In this document: in pieces, positions 7,846 through 16,264 of the stretch
How positions within the stretch are numbered: position 1 is the first letter of the stretch
Layout of the letters: the number at the start of each line of letters is the position of its first letter
Source of the DNA: JAWLBM01 sp041687675
Lineage (GTDB): Bacteria; Pseudomonadota; Alphaproteobacteria; Rhizobiales; Pleomorphomonadaceae
Direction of reading: 5' to 3'
Length of the DNA: 64,000 nucleotides
Assembly: GCA_041687675.1 (NCBI GenBank)
Contig: JAWLBM010000020.1
Coordinates: 1-64,000, forward strand
The notes under the pieces: model-generated
Seen by the model: the letters and a program-made list of their open reading frames with translations, nothing else
What the model was told of the DNA's origin: nothing
The model's database searches: none
Position numbers and translations under genes: made by a program

Positions 7846-8859
7846 GTGACGGACACCATCGAAACCTCCACCGGATCGGGCATCCGGCGGTTCCTCGCCG
7901 ACCAGATGCGGAACATCGCCCCGGTGTTCACGCTCTTGGCGCTCGTCGTCTTCTTCTCGACCCAGAGCCCGGTCTTCTTCACCGTCGACAACTTGCTCAA
8001 CATCCTCGCCAACGCCTCGATCACCGGAATCATCGCGGTCGGCCTGACCTTCGTGATCCTCACCGCGGAGATCGACCTCTCGGTGGCGGCGATCGCCAAC
8101 GCCATCGGCATCACGATGGCCTTCTTCACCGCCCAGCCCGACTATGTGAACATCGCCACGATCCCGCTGCCGGGCTTCATCGCGATCATCCTCACGCTGC
8201 TCGCCGCCTTCGGCCTCGGCTCGATCTCGGCCTTCGGGGTCACCGTGATCGGCATCCCGTCCTTCATCATGACGCTGGCGATGATGCAGATCGCCAACGG
8301 CATCTCGGCGCTGCTGGTCCGCGGCCAGATCGCCTACAACTTCCCCGACTTCATCACCATGCTCGGCGCCGGCACCTTCTACGGGCTCCGATGGTCGATC
8401 ATCGTCTGCGTGCTCTTCCTGCTCGCCGCCCACCTCGTGCTCACCTACACGCGCTTCGGCCGCTACGTGTACATGGTCGGCGGCAACCGGGAGGCGGCGG
8501 AATACTCCGGCGTCAACGTCCGCCTGATCATCGCCTCGGTGATGATCATCTCGGCGGTCTGCTCCGGCATCGCCGGGATGCTGGGCGTCGCCTACTTCGG
8601 CTCGGCCCAGCAGAACGGCTTCGACGACTTCCTGCTCACCGCCATCGCCGCGGTGGTGGTCGGCGGAACGAGCCTGTTCGGCGGGCGCGGCGGAATCGGC
8701 AACACCATCATCGGCCTGCTCGTCCTCGGCGTGCTCAACAACGGGCTCGACCTCATCAACATCGACAGCTTCCTGAAGATCCTGATCCGCGGCCTCATCC
8801 TGCTCGCGGCGCTGGTGATCAACGTCTACGCCCAGAAGCTGAGGGAGAGCACGGCCTGA
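7846..8859 (+). CDS. Sugar ABC transporter permease (CUT2 type)
   Basis: A 337-residue integral membrane protein of the RbsC/BPD_transp_2 family with about 8-10 hydrophobic segments. Family motifs include TAEIDLSVAAIANA and VVVGGTSLFGGRGG. A GTG start at 7846 is chosen because AGGAG lies 7 bp upstream and translation from it gives the usual short polar N-terminus before the first membrane helix. A frame extending further upstream overlaps the ATPase gene and adds a non-conserved Arg-rich stretch. It forms the membrane channel of the importer. A GC hairpin follows the stop codon. Confidence 0.88.
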   Translation: MTDTIETSTGSGIRRFLADQMRNIAPVFTLLALVVFFSTQSPVFFTVDNLLNILANASITGIIAVGLTFVILTAEIDLSVAAIANAIGITMAFFTAQPDYVNIATIPLPGFIAIILTLLAAFGLGSISAFGVTVIGIPSFIMTLAMMQIANGISALLVRGQIAYNFPDFITMLGAGTFYGLRWSIIVCVLFLLAAHLVLTYTRFGRYVYMVGGNREAAEYSGVNVRLIIASVMIISAVCSGIAGMLGVAYFGSAQQNGFDDFLLTAIAAVVVGGTSLFGGRGGIGNTIIGLLVLGVLNNGLDLINIDSFLKILIRGLILLAALVINVYAQKLRESTA

Positions 8860-8865
8860 CGGGGG

Positions 8866-8885
8866 CCCGGGCGGCGGCGCCCGGG
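8866..8885. terminator. GC hairpin between the convergent permease and mtnK genes
   Basis: CCCGGGCG and CGCCCGGG form a perfect 8-bp stem with a GCGG loop, located between the two convergent stop codons. It lacks a T run, so termination strength is uncertain, but its place suits a bidirectional terminator. Confidence 0.4.
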
Positions 8886-8914
8886 GTCGTCCCTCACACG
8901 CGCCGCGGACCGGC

Positions 8915-8958
8915 TCAGAGGCAGTCCTCGCCGTAGTCAGAGGCAGTCCTCGCCGTAG
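8915..8958. repeat. Perfect 22-bp tandem duplication at the end of mtnK
   Basis: Positions 8915-8936 and 8937-8958 are identical, starting with TCAGAGGCAGTC. The right copy encodes the last residues and stop codon of mtnK on the minus strand; the left copy repeats them after the stop. It looks like a recent replication-slippage duplication that leaves the protein unchanged. Confidence 0.95.
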
Positions 8959-10193
8959 AAGGAGCGGGCGAGGCCGGCGACCGAGTCCGGTCCGTCGATC
9001 GCGGCGCGGTCGAGCACCAGCCGGCGCCCGAGTTCGAGCGCCCGCGCCTCGGTGGCGGCCCGCAGGCCGACGTCCCCGATCCGCTCGAAGTCGGCGTTGT
9101 GCGCGAGCCCGAGGATGCGCCGGTGGATCTCCACCCCGCAGAAGCCGAGCGCATCCCGCCAGACCGCCTCCAGCGTTCGCGAAAGCGCGGCCTCGGCGGC
9201 CTCGCCGTGGCCCTGGTCCTCGAACAGCGCGTGCGGATAGAGCATGCCGGTGCGCTCGGTCCGCCACAGCCGGGCGAACTCGGCCGCAAAGCTCCGCCAG
9301 ATCGCGCCGGCCTCGTCGAGGATCCAAGACGCGTGGGCGTCCCGCTCTCCGGGCGCCGATGCGTGGCCGGGCTGCGACAGGAAGGCCATGAGGAAGTTGG
9401 CGATCAGCATGCCGACGTCAAAGGCCATCGGCCCGTAGGTGGCGAACTCCGGGTCGATCACCCGCACGTCCGTCTCCGACACCATCACCGACCCGGTATG
9501 GAGGTCGCCGTGCAGCAGCGTCTCGGCTCTCGACGTGAAGGCGAGCTTCAGGTCCTGGGCGGCGATCTTGAGCCGGGTGTCGGCGCGAAGATCGGCGGCG
9601 ATGCGCTCGAGCCCCGGCGTGTGCCGGTTGAGCTCCGCCTCGAAGTAGGGGTCGGTGAAGACGAGGTTCTCGGTGATGTCGCAAAGCTCGACGTTGCCGG
9701 CGAAGAGGGCGAGGTCCGCCTTCCGCCCAGCCGCCGTCATCGAGAGATCGGACCCGCGGAACAGCGTGCGCGCGCAGAACGCCCCCAGCCGCTCGCCGAG
9801 GCCCGCGTAGCGCCGGCCCTCGACGAGGCCCCGGCGCAGGATCACGTGCTCGGAGAGGTACTCCATCGCCACCAGCGCCTGCTCCTCGTCGAAGTGGTAG
9901 ACCTCCGGCACCGATCCCGGGTCGCGGGCCGCCTGGCGGACGAGGGCGTGATACTCGAAGAAGGAGCGCCGGAGCGGCAGCGGCCAGCTCTCGCCGACGA
10001 GGCGGACGTAGGGCAGCGCCTGCTTGACCACGACCGCGCCGGCGTCCCCCTCGACGATGAAGACGAGGTTGAGGTTGCCGTCGCCGACCTCGCGCACCGA
10101 CCAGCGCGACGGGTCCCCCGCCTTCGAGGTCAGCGCGTGGAGCCCGCCGAGGCGGTGGGGGAGGGTGGCGGTGGTGAGCGGCTCGTATCGCAA
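8937..10193 (-). CDS. mtnK: S-methyl-5-thioribose kinase
   Basis: A 418-residue kinase of the aminoglycoside-phosphotransferase-like fold that phosphorylates 5-methylthioribose at O1, a step of methionine salvage. The N-terminus VREVGDGNLNLVF is the MtnK glycine-rich loop. LLHGDLHTGSVM is the catalytic HGD loop and IDPEFATYGP the metal-binding DPE motif typical of MtnK. Length fits the family (about 400-430). A TTG start at 10193 is chosen by comparison with the usual MtnK N-terminus; no ATG lies near. The gene is convergent with the sugar ABC importer. The isomerase mtnA, its usual partner, is not in the window. Confidence 0.85.
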   Translation of the reverse strand: MRYEPLTTATLPHRLGGLHALTSKAGDPSRWSVREVGDGNLNLVFIVEGDAGAVVVKQALPYVRLVGESWPLPLRRSFFEYHALVRQAARDPGSVPEVYHFDEEQALVAMEYLSEHVILRRGLVEGRRYAGLGERLGAFCARTLFRGSDLSMTAAGRKADLALFAGNVELCDITENLVFTDPYFEAELNRHTPGLERIAADLRADTRLKIAAQDLKLAFTSRAETLLHGDLHTGSVMVSETDVRVIDPEFATYGPMAFDVGMLIANFLMAFLSQPGHASAPGERDAHASWILDEAGAIWRSFAAEFARLWRTERTGMLYPHALFEDQGHGEAAEAALSRTLEAVWRDALGFCGVEIHRRILGLAHNADFERIGDVGLRAATEARALELGRRLVLDRAAIDGPDSVAGLARSFYGEDCL

Positions 10194-10247
10194 GGGGGCC
10201 CCCGTGTAAGCGTCCTTGGCTCCCGCCGCAGGCGGGTTCGGACCCGC

Positions 10248-10276
10248 ACGATTTCGGCATCCTCGCCCTTTGTCAA
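10248..10276 (-). promoter_or_regulatory. Weak candidate promoter for mtnK
   Basis: On the minus strand TTGACA (10276-10271) is followed after 17 bp by AATCGT (10253-10248), only a three-of-six match to a -10 box. A small hairpin GCGGGT-TCGG-ACCCGC lies between it and the start codon. The remaining part of 10194-10535 shows only a GC palindrome near 10497-10505. I see no recognisable SAM-type riboswitch. Confidence 0.35.
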
Positions 10277-10535
10277 ACCCGCCCCGCGCTGCGATCCGGG
10301 TGGGACGTCTCGCGGCTCTCCCTCGCGGCACGTGCCCGGACCATCGCCACGGGCGGGCCGGAGGGCTTCGGACGGGGGCCGGGCGTCGGCAGGTTCCCCG
10401 GCCCGGAGCGGCGCAAGCACATCCACGGGGGAGGGCCGGGCGCGGGGAACGTTCTCTGCCGCGATCTGTTCCCGGTATCTCCAGTCGGCCGGCCGGACCG
10501 GCCGTTCCAGGAAACGCCTCAGGGAGGGTCGAAGC

Positions 10536-11021
10536 GTGGATCTGAAGTTCGGCGGAAACGCCCTGCGACTTGCGGCCCTTGCGCTGATGTCCGGCTTGCT
10601 CGGTTCGGTTTCCGCGGGCAACGCCCAGGACAGCGGAACGGGGACGGGGTCCGGGGTCGCGGTCCAGCGTCCGGCCTCGCCGGACATGGCCGACGAGACC
10701 GCGGCCGTCGAGCCGACCCGCGAGGGGACCGGGGTCGGGGGATACACCCTCCTGGAAGCTCTCCGGGACCGGAAGGTCTACAACGAACTGGACCAGGAGA
10801 TCGGTGAACTCTCGGACCTGATCGTCCAAGGGGACCGCATCGCCTACGCCGTGATCTCCAGGGGCGGGTTCCTGGGGATCGGCGGGACCGAGATCGTGGT
10901 CCCGTTCGGCTCGCTGACCTTCGAGGACGAGCGCGTTCTGATCAGTACGGTCGCCGGCCCCGACCAGATCGAGGCGCTTCTTCCGGCCCAGCCGGGCCTC
11001 GAGGTCGGGTCGGAGCCGTAG
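10536..11021 (+). CDS. Exported PRC-barrel domain protein
   Basis: A 161-residue protein with an N-terminal signal peptide (positive MDLKFGGNALR, then a hydrophobic run, cleavage near GNAQD). A Gly/Thr-rich linker follows and then a PRC-barrel-like domain with the strand pattern KVYNELDQEIGELSDLIV...YAVISRGGFLGIGG. PRC barrels are small beta domains with protein- or RNA-binding roles; secreted forms of this size are common in Alphaproteobacteria and mostly uncharacterised. A GTG start at 10536 follows AGGGAGG. It is convergent with adk and may act in the envelope. Confidence 0.75.
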   Translation: MDLKFGGNALRLAALALMSGLLGSVSAGNAQDSGTGTGSGVAVQRPASPDMADETAAVEPTREGTGVGGYTLLEALRDRKVYNELDQEIGELSDLIVQGDRIAYAVISRGGFLGIGGTEIVVPFGSLTFEDERVLISTVAGPDQIEALLPAQPGLEVGSEP

Positions 11022-11043
11022 GCGCGCGCCGGTCCGCCTTGAC

Positions 11044-11697
11044 TCAGGACCTGGCGTCGACCTGCCGCCGCGTCCGGTTCCATACGTGCTCAATGTCCCC
11101 GGAGGCGTCGACGCGGCGGAGCAGCCCCGCCTCGCGGTAGTGATCGACGACGGGCTCCGTCTGGCGGCGATACTCGTCGAGGCGCCGCTCGACCGCCTCG
11201 GGCCGATCGTCGTCCCGCTTCTCGAACTCGGTGTTGCCGCAGCGGGAACAGCGCCCGCCCGGGGGCGGGTTCAGCCGCTCGTGGTAGACCGCCCCGCAGC
11301 GCGTGCAGCGGATCCGCCCGGACAGGCGGTCGATCAGGACCTCGCGCTCGGCCTCGAGCAGCAGCACGAGGTCGAGCGCGGTGTCCCGGTCGGACAGGGC
11401 GTCGTCGAGGGCGCGGGCCTCGTCCATGGTGCGAGGATATCCGTCGAGGACGAAGCCGCGCGAGCGCGCCTCCGGTCGATCGATCCTTTGCCGGACCAGA
11501 TCCGTCACCAGGTCCGCCGGCACGAGTCGGCCCTCGGCCATGCGGCGCTCGATCCGCTCGCCGATCCCGGAGCCCGACGCCGCCTCGTCCCGCAGGATGT
11601 CGCCGGTCGAGATCAGCGGCACGCCGCAGTCGTCGGCCAGGCGCTCCGCCTGGGTGCCCTTGCCGGCACCGGGCGGTCCAAGGACCACAATCCTCAT
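11044..11697 (-). CDS. adk: Adenylate kinase (zinc LID type)
   Basis: A 217-residue adenylate kinase catalysing AMP + ATP = 2 ADP in the cytosol. The P loop GPPGAGKGT lies at 7-15, and DGYPRT is the substrate-binding motif. The LID carries four cysteines, C131, C134, C150 and C153, which should bind structural zinc. The ATG at 11697 is chosen because the P loop must start within the first ten residues; the frame continues upstream without conserved sequence. This is probably an extra copy, since the housekeeping adk normally sits in the ribosomal-protein operon. Beside ppsA it could recycle the AMP made by PEP synthase. Confidence 0.92.
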   Translation of the reverse strand: MRIVVLGPPGAGKGTQAERLADDCGVPLISTGDILRDEAASGSGIGERIERRMAEGRLVPADLVTDLVRQRIDRPEARSRGFVLDGYPRTMDEARALDDALSDRDTALDLVLLLEAEREVLIDRLSGRIRCTRCGAVYHERLNPPPGGRCSRCGNTEFEKRDDDRPEAVERRLDEYRRQTEPVVDHYREAGLLRRVDASGDIEHVWNRTRRQVDARS

Positions 11698-11837
11698 GCA
11701 GGTCTCCCTTGCGTGCGAAAGACGACCCGGTCCGGCTCGGGGCCGCTCGCGGACAGGTCGGGGAACACGCGGCTGGCGCGGGTGTTTCGCGCTCGTGTCC
11801 GGAAACGGCGCATTCATCTCCGACAACCCGGTGAGCC

Positions 11838-12539
11838 ATGCCCCAACTGATCCTGATCCGTCACGGCGAGAGCGTCTGGAACAGGGACGACCGCTTCACC
11901 GGGTGGACCGACGTCGATCTCTCGGAGGCGGGCGTCGAGGAGGCGCGCGCGGCCGCCCGCCTGCTCCAGATGCACTCGCTGGCGCCCGATCTCTGTTTCA
12001 CCTCCGTCCTCAAGCGCGCAATCCGGACACTCTGGATCATGCTGGACGACCTCGACCTGATGTGGCTCCCGGTCGAGCGTAGCTGGCGCTTGAACGAGCG
12101 GCACTACGGCGCCCTGCAGGGCCTCCACAAGGGCGAGACCGCCGAGCAGGTCGGCAAGAACCTCGTCCACACCTGGCGGCGCAGCTACGACGTGCGACCG
12201 CCGGCGTTGAACGAGGACGATCCGAGGTCCCCTGGTCTCGACCGGCGGTACGCCCGCGTCCCCCGGGACCATCTGCCCTCGACGGAAAGCCTGAAGGACA
12301 CCGTGGAGCGCGTGCTGCCCTACTGGGACGAGGCGATCGCGCCGCGGCTGAAGGAGGACCGGCGCGTGTTGATCTCCGCCCACGGCAACAGCCTGCGAGC
12401 GCTGGTGAAGTACCTCGACGGCATCCCGGACGACGATATTCCCGGCCTGGAGATCCCGACGGGCATGCCGCTGCTCTACGAACTCGACGAGAAGCTGAAG
12501 CCGATCGAAAGCAACTACCTGGAGGCGTCCCGGCCCTGA
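11838..12539 (+). CDS. gpmA: 2,3-bisphosphoglycerate-dependent phosphoglycerate mutase
   Basis: A 233-residue phosphoglycerate mutase interconverting 3- and 2-phosphoglycerate. The phosphohistidine motif LIRHGESVWN is at the N-terminus (His9), with downstream features RHYGALQG, RSYDVRPP and SAHGNSLRAL. Length fits dPGM (about 230-250). The gene is divergent from adk across 140 bp. Its last 25 bp overlap the 3' end of the convergent Ca2+-type ATPase gene. It belongs functionally to the glycolytic block on the opposite strand. Confidence 0.93.
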   Translation: MPQLILIRHGESVWNRDDRFTGWTDVDLSEAGVEEARAAARLLQMHSLAPDLCFTSVLKRAIRTLWIMLDDLDLMWLPVERSWRLNERHYGALQGLHKGETAEQVGKNLVHTWRRSYDVRPPALNEDDPRSPGLDRRYARVPRDHLPSTESLKDTVERVLPYWDEAIAPRLKEDRRVLISAHGNSLRALVKYLDGIPDDDIPGLEIPTGMPLLYELDEKLKPIESNYLEASRP

Positions 12540-15262
12540 GCCTGGGTCGAGCCGGTGTCTTCGCCCCGCCCGCCGCCGAGCCAGCGCGGGAGCATCGCCC
12601 GGACGGGTGCGGACTTGACGATCTGGCCGACGAGCAGCGGGAACAGGCTGCCTGCCGCGATCAGCGCCCAGCCCTCGGCGCTCGGCGCGACCGTTCCGAG
12701 AACGGGACTGAGCACCGGCAGGTAGGCTGCCGCCAGCATCAGCACGATACCAATGGCCACCGCGCCCCAGACGTACCGGTTCGTCGTGATCTCGTTGCGC
12801 AGCAGTGGCGACGCGGGATCGCGCATGTTGAAGACGTGCCAGAGCCGCGCGAAGCCGAAGGTGAGGAACGAGATCGTCACCGCCTCCTCGCGGCCGAGGT
12901 TCAGCTGGAAGGCATACCAGAACACGGCCAGCACGGAGCCGCCGATCAAGGCGCCGTAGGCCGCGATCGTGATCCAGTGGCGCCGGGTCAGGATCGGCTC
13001 GGCGGGGTCGCGCGGCGGCCGCTTCATGACGTCGTCCATGCTCCGGCCGACGCCGAGGGCGAGGGCGGGGAACACGTCGGAGACGATGTTGATGTAGAGG
13101 ATCTGGAGCGGCAGCAGCGGCAGCGGCGCGTTGAGCAGGGCGACGAACGAGACCGCGAAGATCTCCCCGGTGTTCCCGGAGAGCATGTAGACGACGAACT
13201 TGCGGATGTTGGCGAAGATGGTCCGCCCCTGCCTGATCGCCGTGACGATGCTCGCGAAGCTGTCGTCGCGCAGGACCATGTCCGCCGCCTCGCGGGCGAC
13301 CTCCGTGCCGCGCTGTCCCATGGCGACGCCGATGTCGGCCTTCTTCAGGGCCGGAGCATCGTTCACGCCGTCGCCGGTCATCGCGACCACCCAGCCCGCG
13401 TCCTGGTAGAGCGCGATCAGGTCGAGCTTCTGCTTGGGGTCGAACCGGGCGAAGATCGGGGTCTTCAGGATCCGCCGGCGCTCCTTCTTCGAGAGTTCGC
13501 CGGCCGGCTTCATCTCCTCGCCAAGGACGACCCTTGCCGCGTCGGCGTCGTCCACCAGGCCGACCGCCTCGGCGATCGCGCGGGCGGTGCTGGCCTGGTC
13601 GCCGGTCACCATCACGGCGTGAATCCCCGCCGCGCGGCACTCGCCCATCGCCTCGCGCACGTCCGATCTCGGCGGGTCGAGGAGACCGGCGAGCCCGACC
13701 AGCGTCAGGTCCTCGTAGGGCTCCGCGTCCTTGCCGGAGACCGTCTTCTCGGCCATCGCGAGCGCCCTGAGCCCTCGACCGGCCATGTCCTCGTTGCGCT
13801 CGAGCCAGGCTTCGCGGCCCTCGTCGTCGAGATCCCTTGCCTCGCCCTCCGCGTCGAGAACGCGCGTGCAGACGTCGATGACAGCCTCGGGCGCACCCTT
13901 CACCGCCACCCGGATGCCGTCCCCGGACTTGTGGAAGGTCGCCATCATCTTCACCGACGGGTCGAACTCCACCCGGCGCACCTCCTCCTGCCGCTCGACC
14001 AGCTCGTCCCGGTCGAAGCCGGCCTTGCGACCTGCGGCGAGCAGCGCCACCTCCATCGGATCGCCCGACCCGCGCTCGTCGGCGCCGGACCCGCCGTCGA
14101 GCCGGGCGGCGTTGCACAGGACGGAGACCTCCAGCGCGGCGCGGGCGAGCGGGTGCCCTCCCGGATCGACCTCGTTGCCGTCGAGGCGGAAGGAGCCGCT
14201 TTCCTTGCCGCCGATCTCGAGGGTGCCGGGCTCGAGGGCGAAGCGGGCGAGGCTCATCCGGTTCTCGGTCAGGGTGCCGGTCTTGTCGGAGCAGATCACG
14301 TTGATGGCGCCGAGGGTCTCCACCGCCGACAGCCGCTCCACCAGCGCGTTGCGGCGGGCGAGGCGCCACATCCCGCGGGCGAGCGCCACGCTGGCGACGA
14401 TCGGCAGGCCCTCGGGGACCGCGGCCACCACCAGGGCGACCCCGGTCTCGAGCATGAGCATCAGGTCCCGGCCGGCCAGGATGCCGATCACGGCGACCAC
14501 CGCCGAGACCGCCATGATGACGACGAGCAGCCGCCGCGCGAGCCTGTCGAGCCGCTTTTCCAGAGGCGTCTCCTCCTCCTCGGCCCCCTCGGCGAGCTCC
14601 GAGATGCGTCCGAGCTCCGTCTCCATGCCCGTTCCCACGACGACGCCGGTTCCCGAGCCGTTGGCGACCGAGGTGCCCTTGAACGCCATGTTCTCGCGCT
14701 CGGCCAGCGGGACCTCGCCCTCCACCGGCTCCGTCGTCTTGCCCACCGGGACGGACTCGCCCGTGAGGGCCGACTCGTTCACCAGCAGGCTGGAGGCCTC
14801 GACCATCCTGAGGTCGGCGGGCACGACCTCGCCCGACTCGATCAGCACGATGTCTCCGGGGACGAGCCGGGAGGCATCGATGGTCCGCTCCTCGCCGTCC
14901 CGGCGCACGCGCGCCTTCGTCTTCTCCAGTTCCCTCAGCGCCTCCATCGAGCGCGTCGCCTTGAGCTCGGTGAAGAACCCGATGGCGAGGTTGATGATGA
15001 TGGCGACCAGGATCGCGGCGCCCTGGACGATCTCTCCCATCACGAAGGACAGCGCGGTGACGAGGAAGAGGAGGGCGAAGATGAGGCTCTTGAACTGGTC
15101 GACGAGCATCGTCCAGAGGCTCTTGCGGCGGGCCCGGCGGAGCCGGTTGCGCCCGTGGCGCTTCAGCCGCTCCCCGGCTTGCTCGCGCGAAAGCCCCCTC
15201 TCCGGGTCGACCTCAAGGGACCCGAGGACATCGTCGACGGAGGTGTTGTAGGTCTCTGCCAT
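12515..15262 (-). CDS. P2A-type cation-transporting P-type ATPase (probably Ca2+)
   Basis: A 915-residue P-type ATPase. TGES actuator motif at 167-170, PEGLP in membrane helix 4 at 283-287, phosphorylation site DKTGT with D326, TGDGVNDAP hinge motif, and NIVSDVFPA in helix 6. The Glu of PEGLP and the Asp of helix 6 match ion ligands of SERCA/PMR1-like calcium pumps, so Ca2+ export is the best guess, with Mn2+ possible. The start codon overlaps the pfkB stop by one base (TGATG), indicating translational coupling. It is the last gene of the leftward energy operon. Confidence 0.88.
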   Translation of the reverse strand: MAETYNTSVDDVLGSLEVDPERGLSREQAGERLKRHGRNRLRRARRKSLWTMLVDQFKSLIFALLFLVTALSFVMGEIVQGAAILVAIIINLAIGFFTELKATRSMEALRELEKTKARVRRDGEERTIDASRLVPGDIVLIESGEVVPADLRMVEASSLLVNESALTGESVPVGKTTEPVEGEVPLAERENMAFKGTSVANGSGTGVVVGTGMETELGRISELAEGAEEEETPLEKRLDRLARRLLVVIMAVSAVVAVIGILAGRDLMLMLETGVALVVAAVPEGLPIVASVALARGMWRLARRNALVERLSAVETLGAINVICSDKTGTLTENRMSLARFALEPGTLEIGGKESGSFRLDGNEVDPGGHPLARAALEVSVLCNAARLDGGSGADERGSGDPMEVALLAAGRKAGFDRDELVERQEEVRRVEFDPSVKMMATFHKSGDGIRVAVKGAPEAVIDVCTRVLDAEGEARDLDDEGREAWLERNEDMAGRGLRALAMAEKTVSGKDAEPYEDLTLVGLAGLLDPPRSDVREAMGECRAAGIHAVMVTGDQASTARAIAEAVGLVDDADAARVVLGEEMKPAGELSKKERRRILKTPIFARFDPKQKLDLIALYQDAGWVVAMTGDGVNDAPALKKADIGVAMGQRGTEVAREAADMVLRDDSFASIVTAIRQGRTIFANIRKFVVYMLSGNTGEIFAVSFVALLNAPLPLLPLQILYINIVSDVFPALALGVGRSMDDVMKRPPRDPAEPILTRRHWITIAAYGALIGGSVLAVFWYAFQLNLGREEAVTISFLTFGFARLWHVFNMRDPASPLLRNEITTNRYVWGAVAIGIVLMLAAAYLPVLSPVLGTVAPSAEGWALIAAGSLFPLLVGQIVKSAPVRAMLPRWLGGGRGEDTGSTQAQGRDASR

Positions 15263-16215
15263 CAGTTCCCGAGGTCCTCCCTGGCGATCTCCCCAATCTC
15301 CTGCTCGAGCCGTTCGACGTCCGGTTTGCGGCAGAGGCTCGTGCCGGGAGTCATCAGGGTCGCGCCCCCGGCCGCCGCGGCGCGGCGCAGCGCCTGCTCC
15401 AGGGGCCGACCCTCGGCCAGCGACAGGACGAAGGCCCCGACGAAGCTGTCGCCGGCACCGACCGCGCTGCGCTGCTCCACCGCGGGGGCCGGCACCCGCA
15501 GCACCTGGTCGCGGCTTGCGAGGACCGCGCCGTCGGCGCCCAGCGTGAGCGCCACGATCTCGCTCGATCCGTCCCGGAGCAGCCGGACGGCCGCGTCGCG
15601 TTCCTCGTCCGGGGACTCCAGCGCCGTTCCGGTGAGTTCCGCGAGTTCCCGGCGGTTCGGCTTGACGAAGTGGACGCCCTCCTCGAGCGCAGCGGCCAGT
15701 GCGGGACCGGAGGTGTCGAGGCAAAGGCGCGCGCCCCGGGCGTTCGCGAGGCGGGCGACCCGGGCGTAGAAGTCGTCCGGGACGCCGGGCGGGAGACTCC
15801 CGCTGGCAACCAGGAATCCGTCCCGTTCGACCAGTTCCTCCAGCACGTCGAGGCAGTTTCTCCACTCGTCCTCGGCGACGCTCGGGCCGCGCAGCACGAA
15901 CCGGTACTGCCGGTCGGCCTCGGTCTCGTCGACGGTGAAATCCAGACGGGTATCGCCGCCGATCGGCACCGGCCGGCCGTCGATCCCTTCGGCCTCGACG
16001 AGTTGCCGGCAGGCGGCGCCGATCGGTCCGCCGACGGTGTAGACCGCCGTGGCGCGGCCGCCGAGCCGATGCACCACCCTGGCGACGTTGATGCCGCCGC
16101 CGCCCGGATCCAGCCCGGCCGAACCGCAACGCAGCTTCTTCTCCGGCTCGATGCGGCCGATCGACGTGCCGACGTCGAGCGCGGTGTTCATGGTGAGGGT
16201 GACGATCGGGTTCAT
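15262..16215 (-). CDS. pfkB: PfkB-type 6-phosphofructokinase
   Basis: A 317-residue ribokinase-fold sugar kinase close in pattern to E. coli Pfk-2: an N-terminal YTLTLAPSLD-like stretch (VTLTMNTALD), KLRCGSAGLDPGGGGINVAR, QYRFVLRG, and the anion hole/catalytic loop SAVGAGDSFVG with D256 as base. It should phosphorylate fructose-6-phosphate to the 1,6-bisphosphate. The ATG at 16215 gives the standard N-terminus. It lies 49 bp downstream of the dehydrogenase gene. 1-phosphofructokinase or tagatose-6-phosphate kinase activity cannot be excluded. Confidence 0.82.
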   Translation of the reverse strand: MNPIVTLTMNTALDVGTSIGRIEPEKKLRCGSAGLDPGGGGINVARVVHRLGGRATAVYTVGGPIGAACRQLVEAEGIDGRPVPIGGDTRLDFTVDETEADRQYRFVLRGPSVAEDEWRNCLDVLEELVERDGFLVASGSLPPGVPDDFYARVARLANARGARLCLDTSGPALAAALEEGVHFVKPNRRELAELTGTALESPDEERDAAVRLLRDGSSEIVALTLGADGAVLASRDQVLRVPAPAVEQRSAVGAGDSFVGAFVLSLAEGRPLEQALRRAAAAGGATLMTPGTSLCRKPDVERLEQEIGEIAREDLGN

Positions 16216-16264
16216 TCCGGTGGCGCTCCGCGCTCGGACCATCGGACAGGCGGGACGGGGCCCC

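Noticed and set aside
10194..10260. SAM-sensing riboswitch ahead of mtnK
   Set aside because: The leader is about 55 nt with one small hairpin; no known SAM or SAH riboswitch pattern is recognisable.
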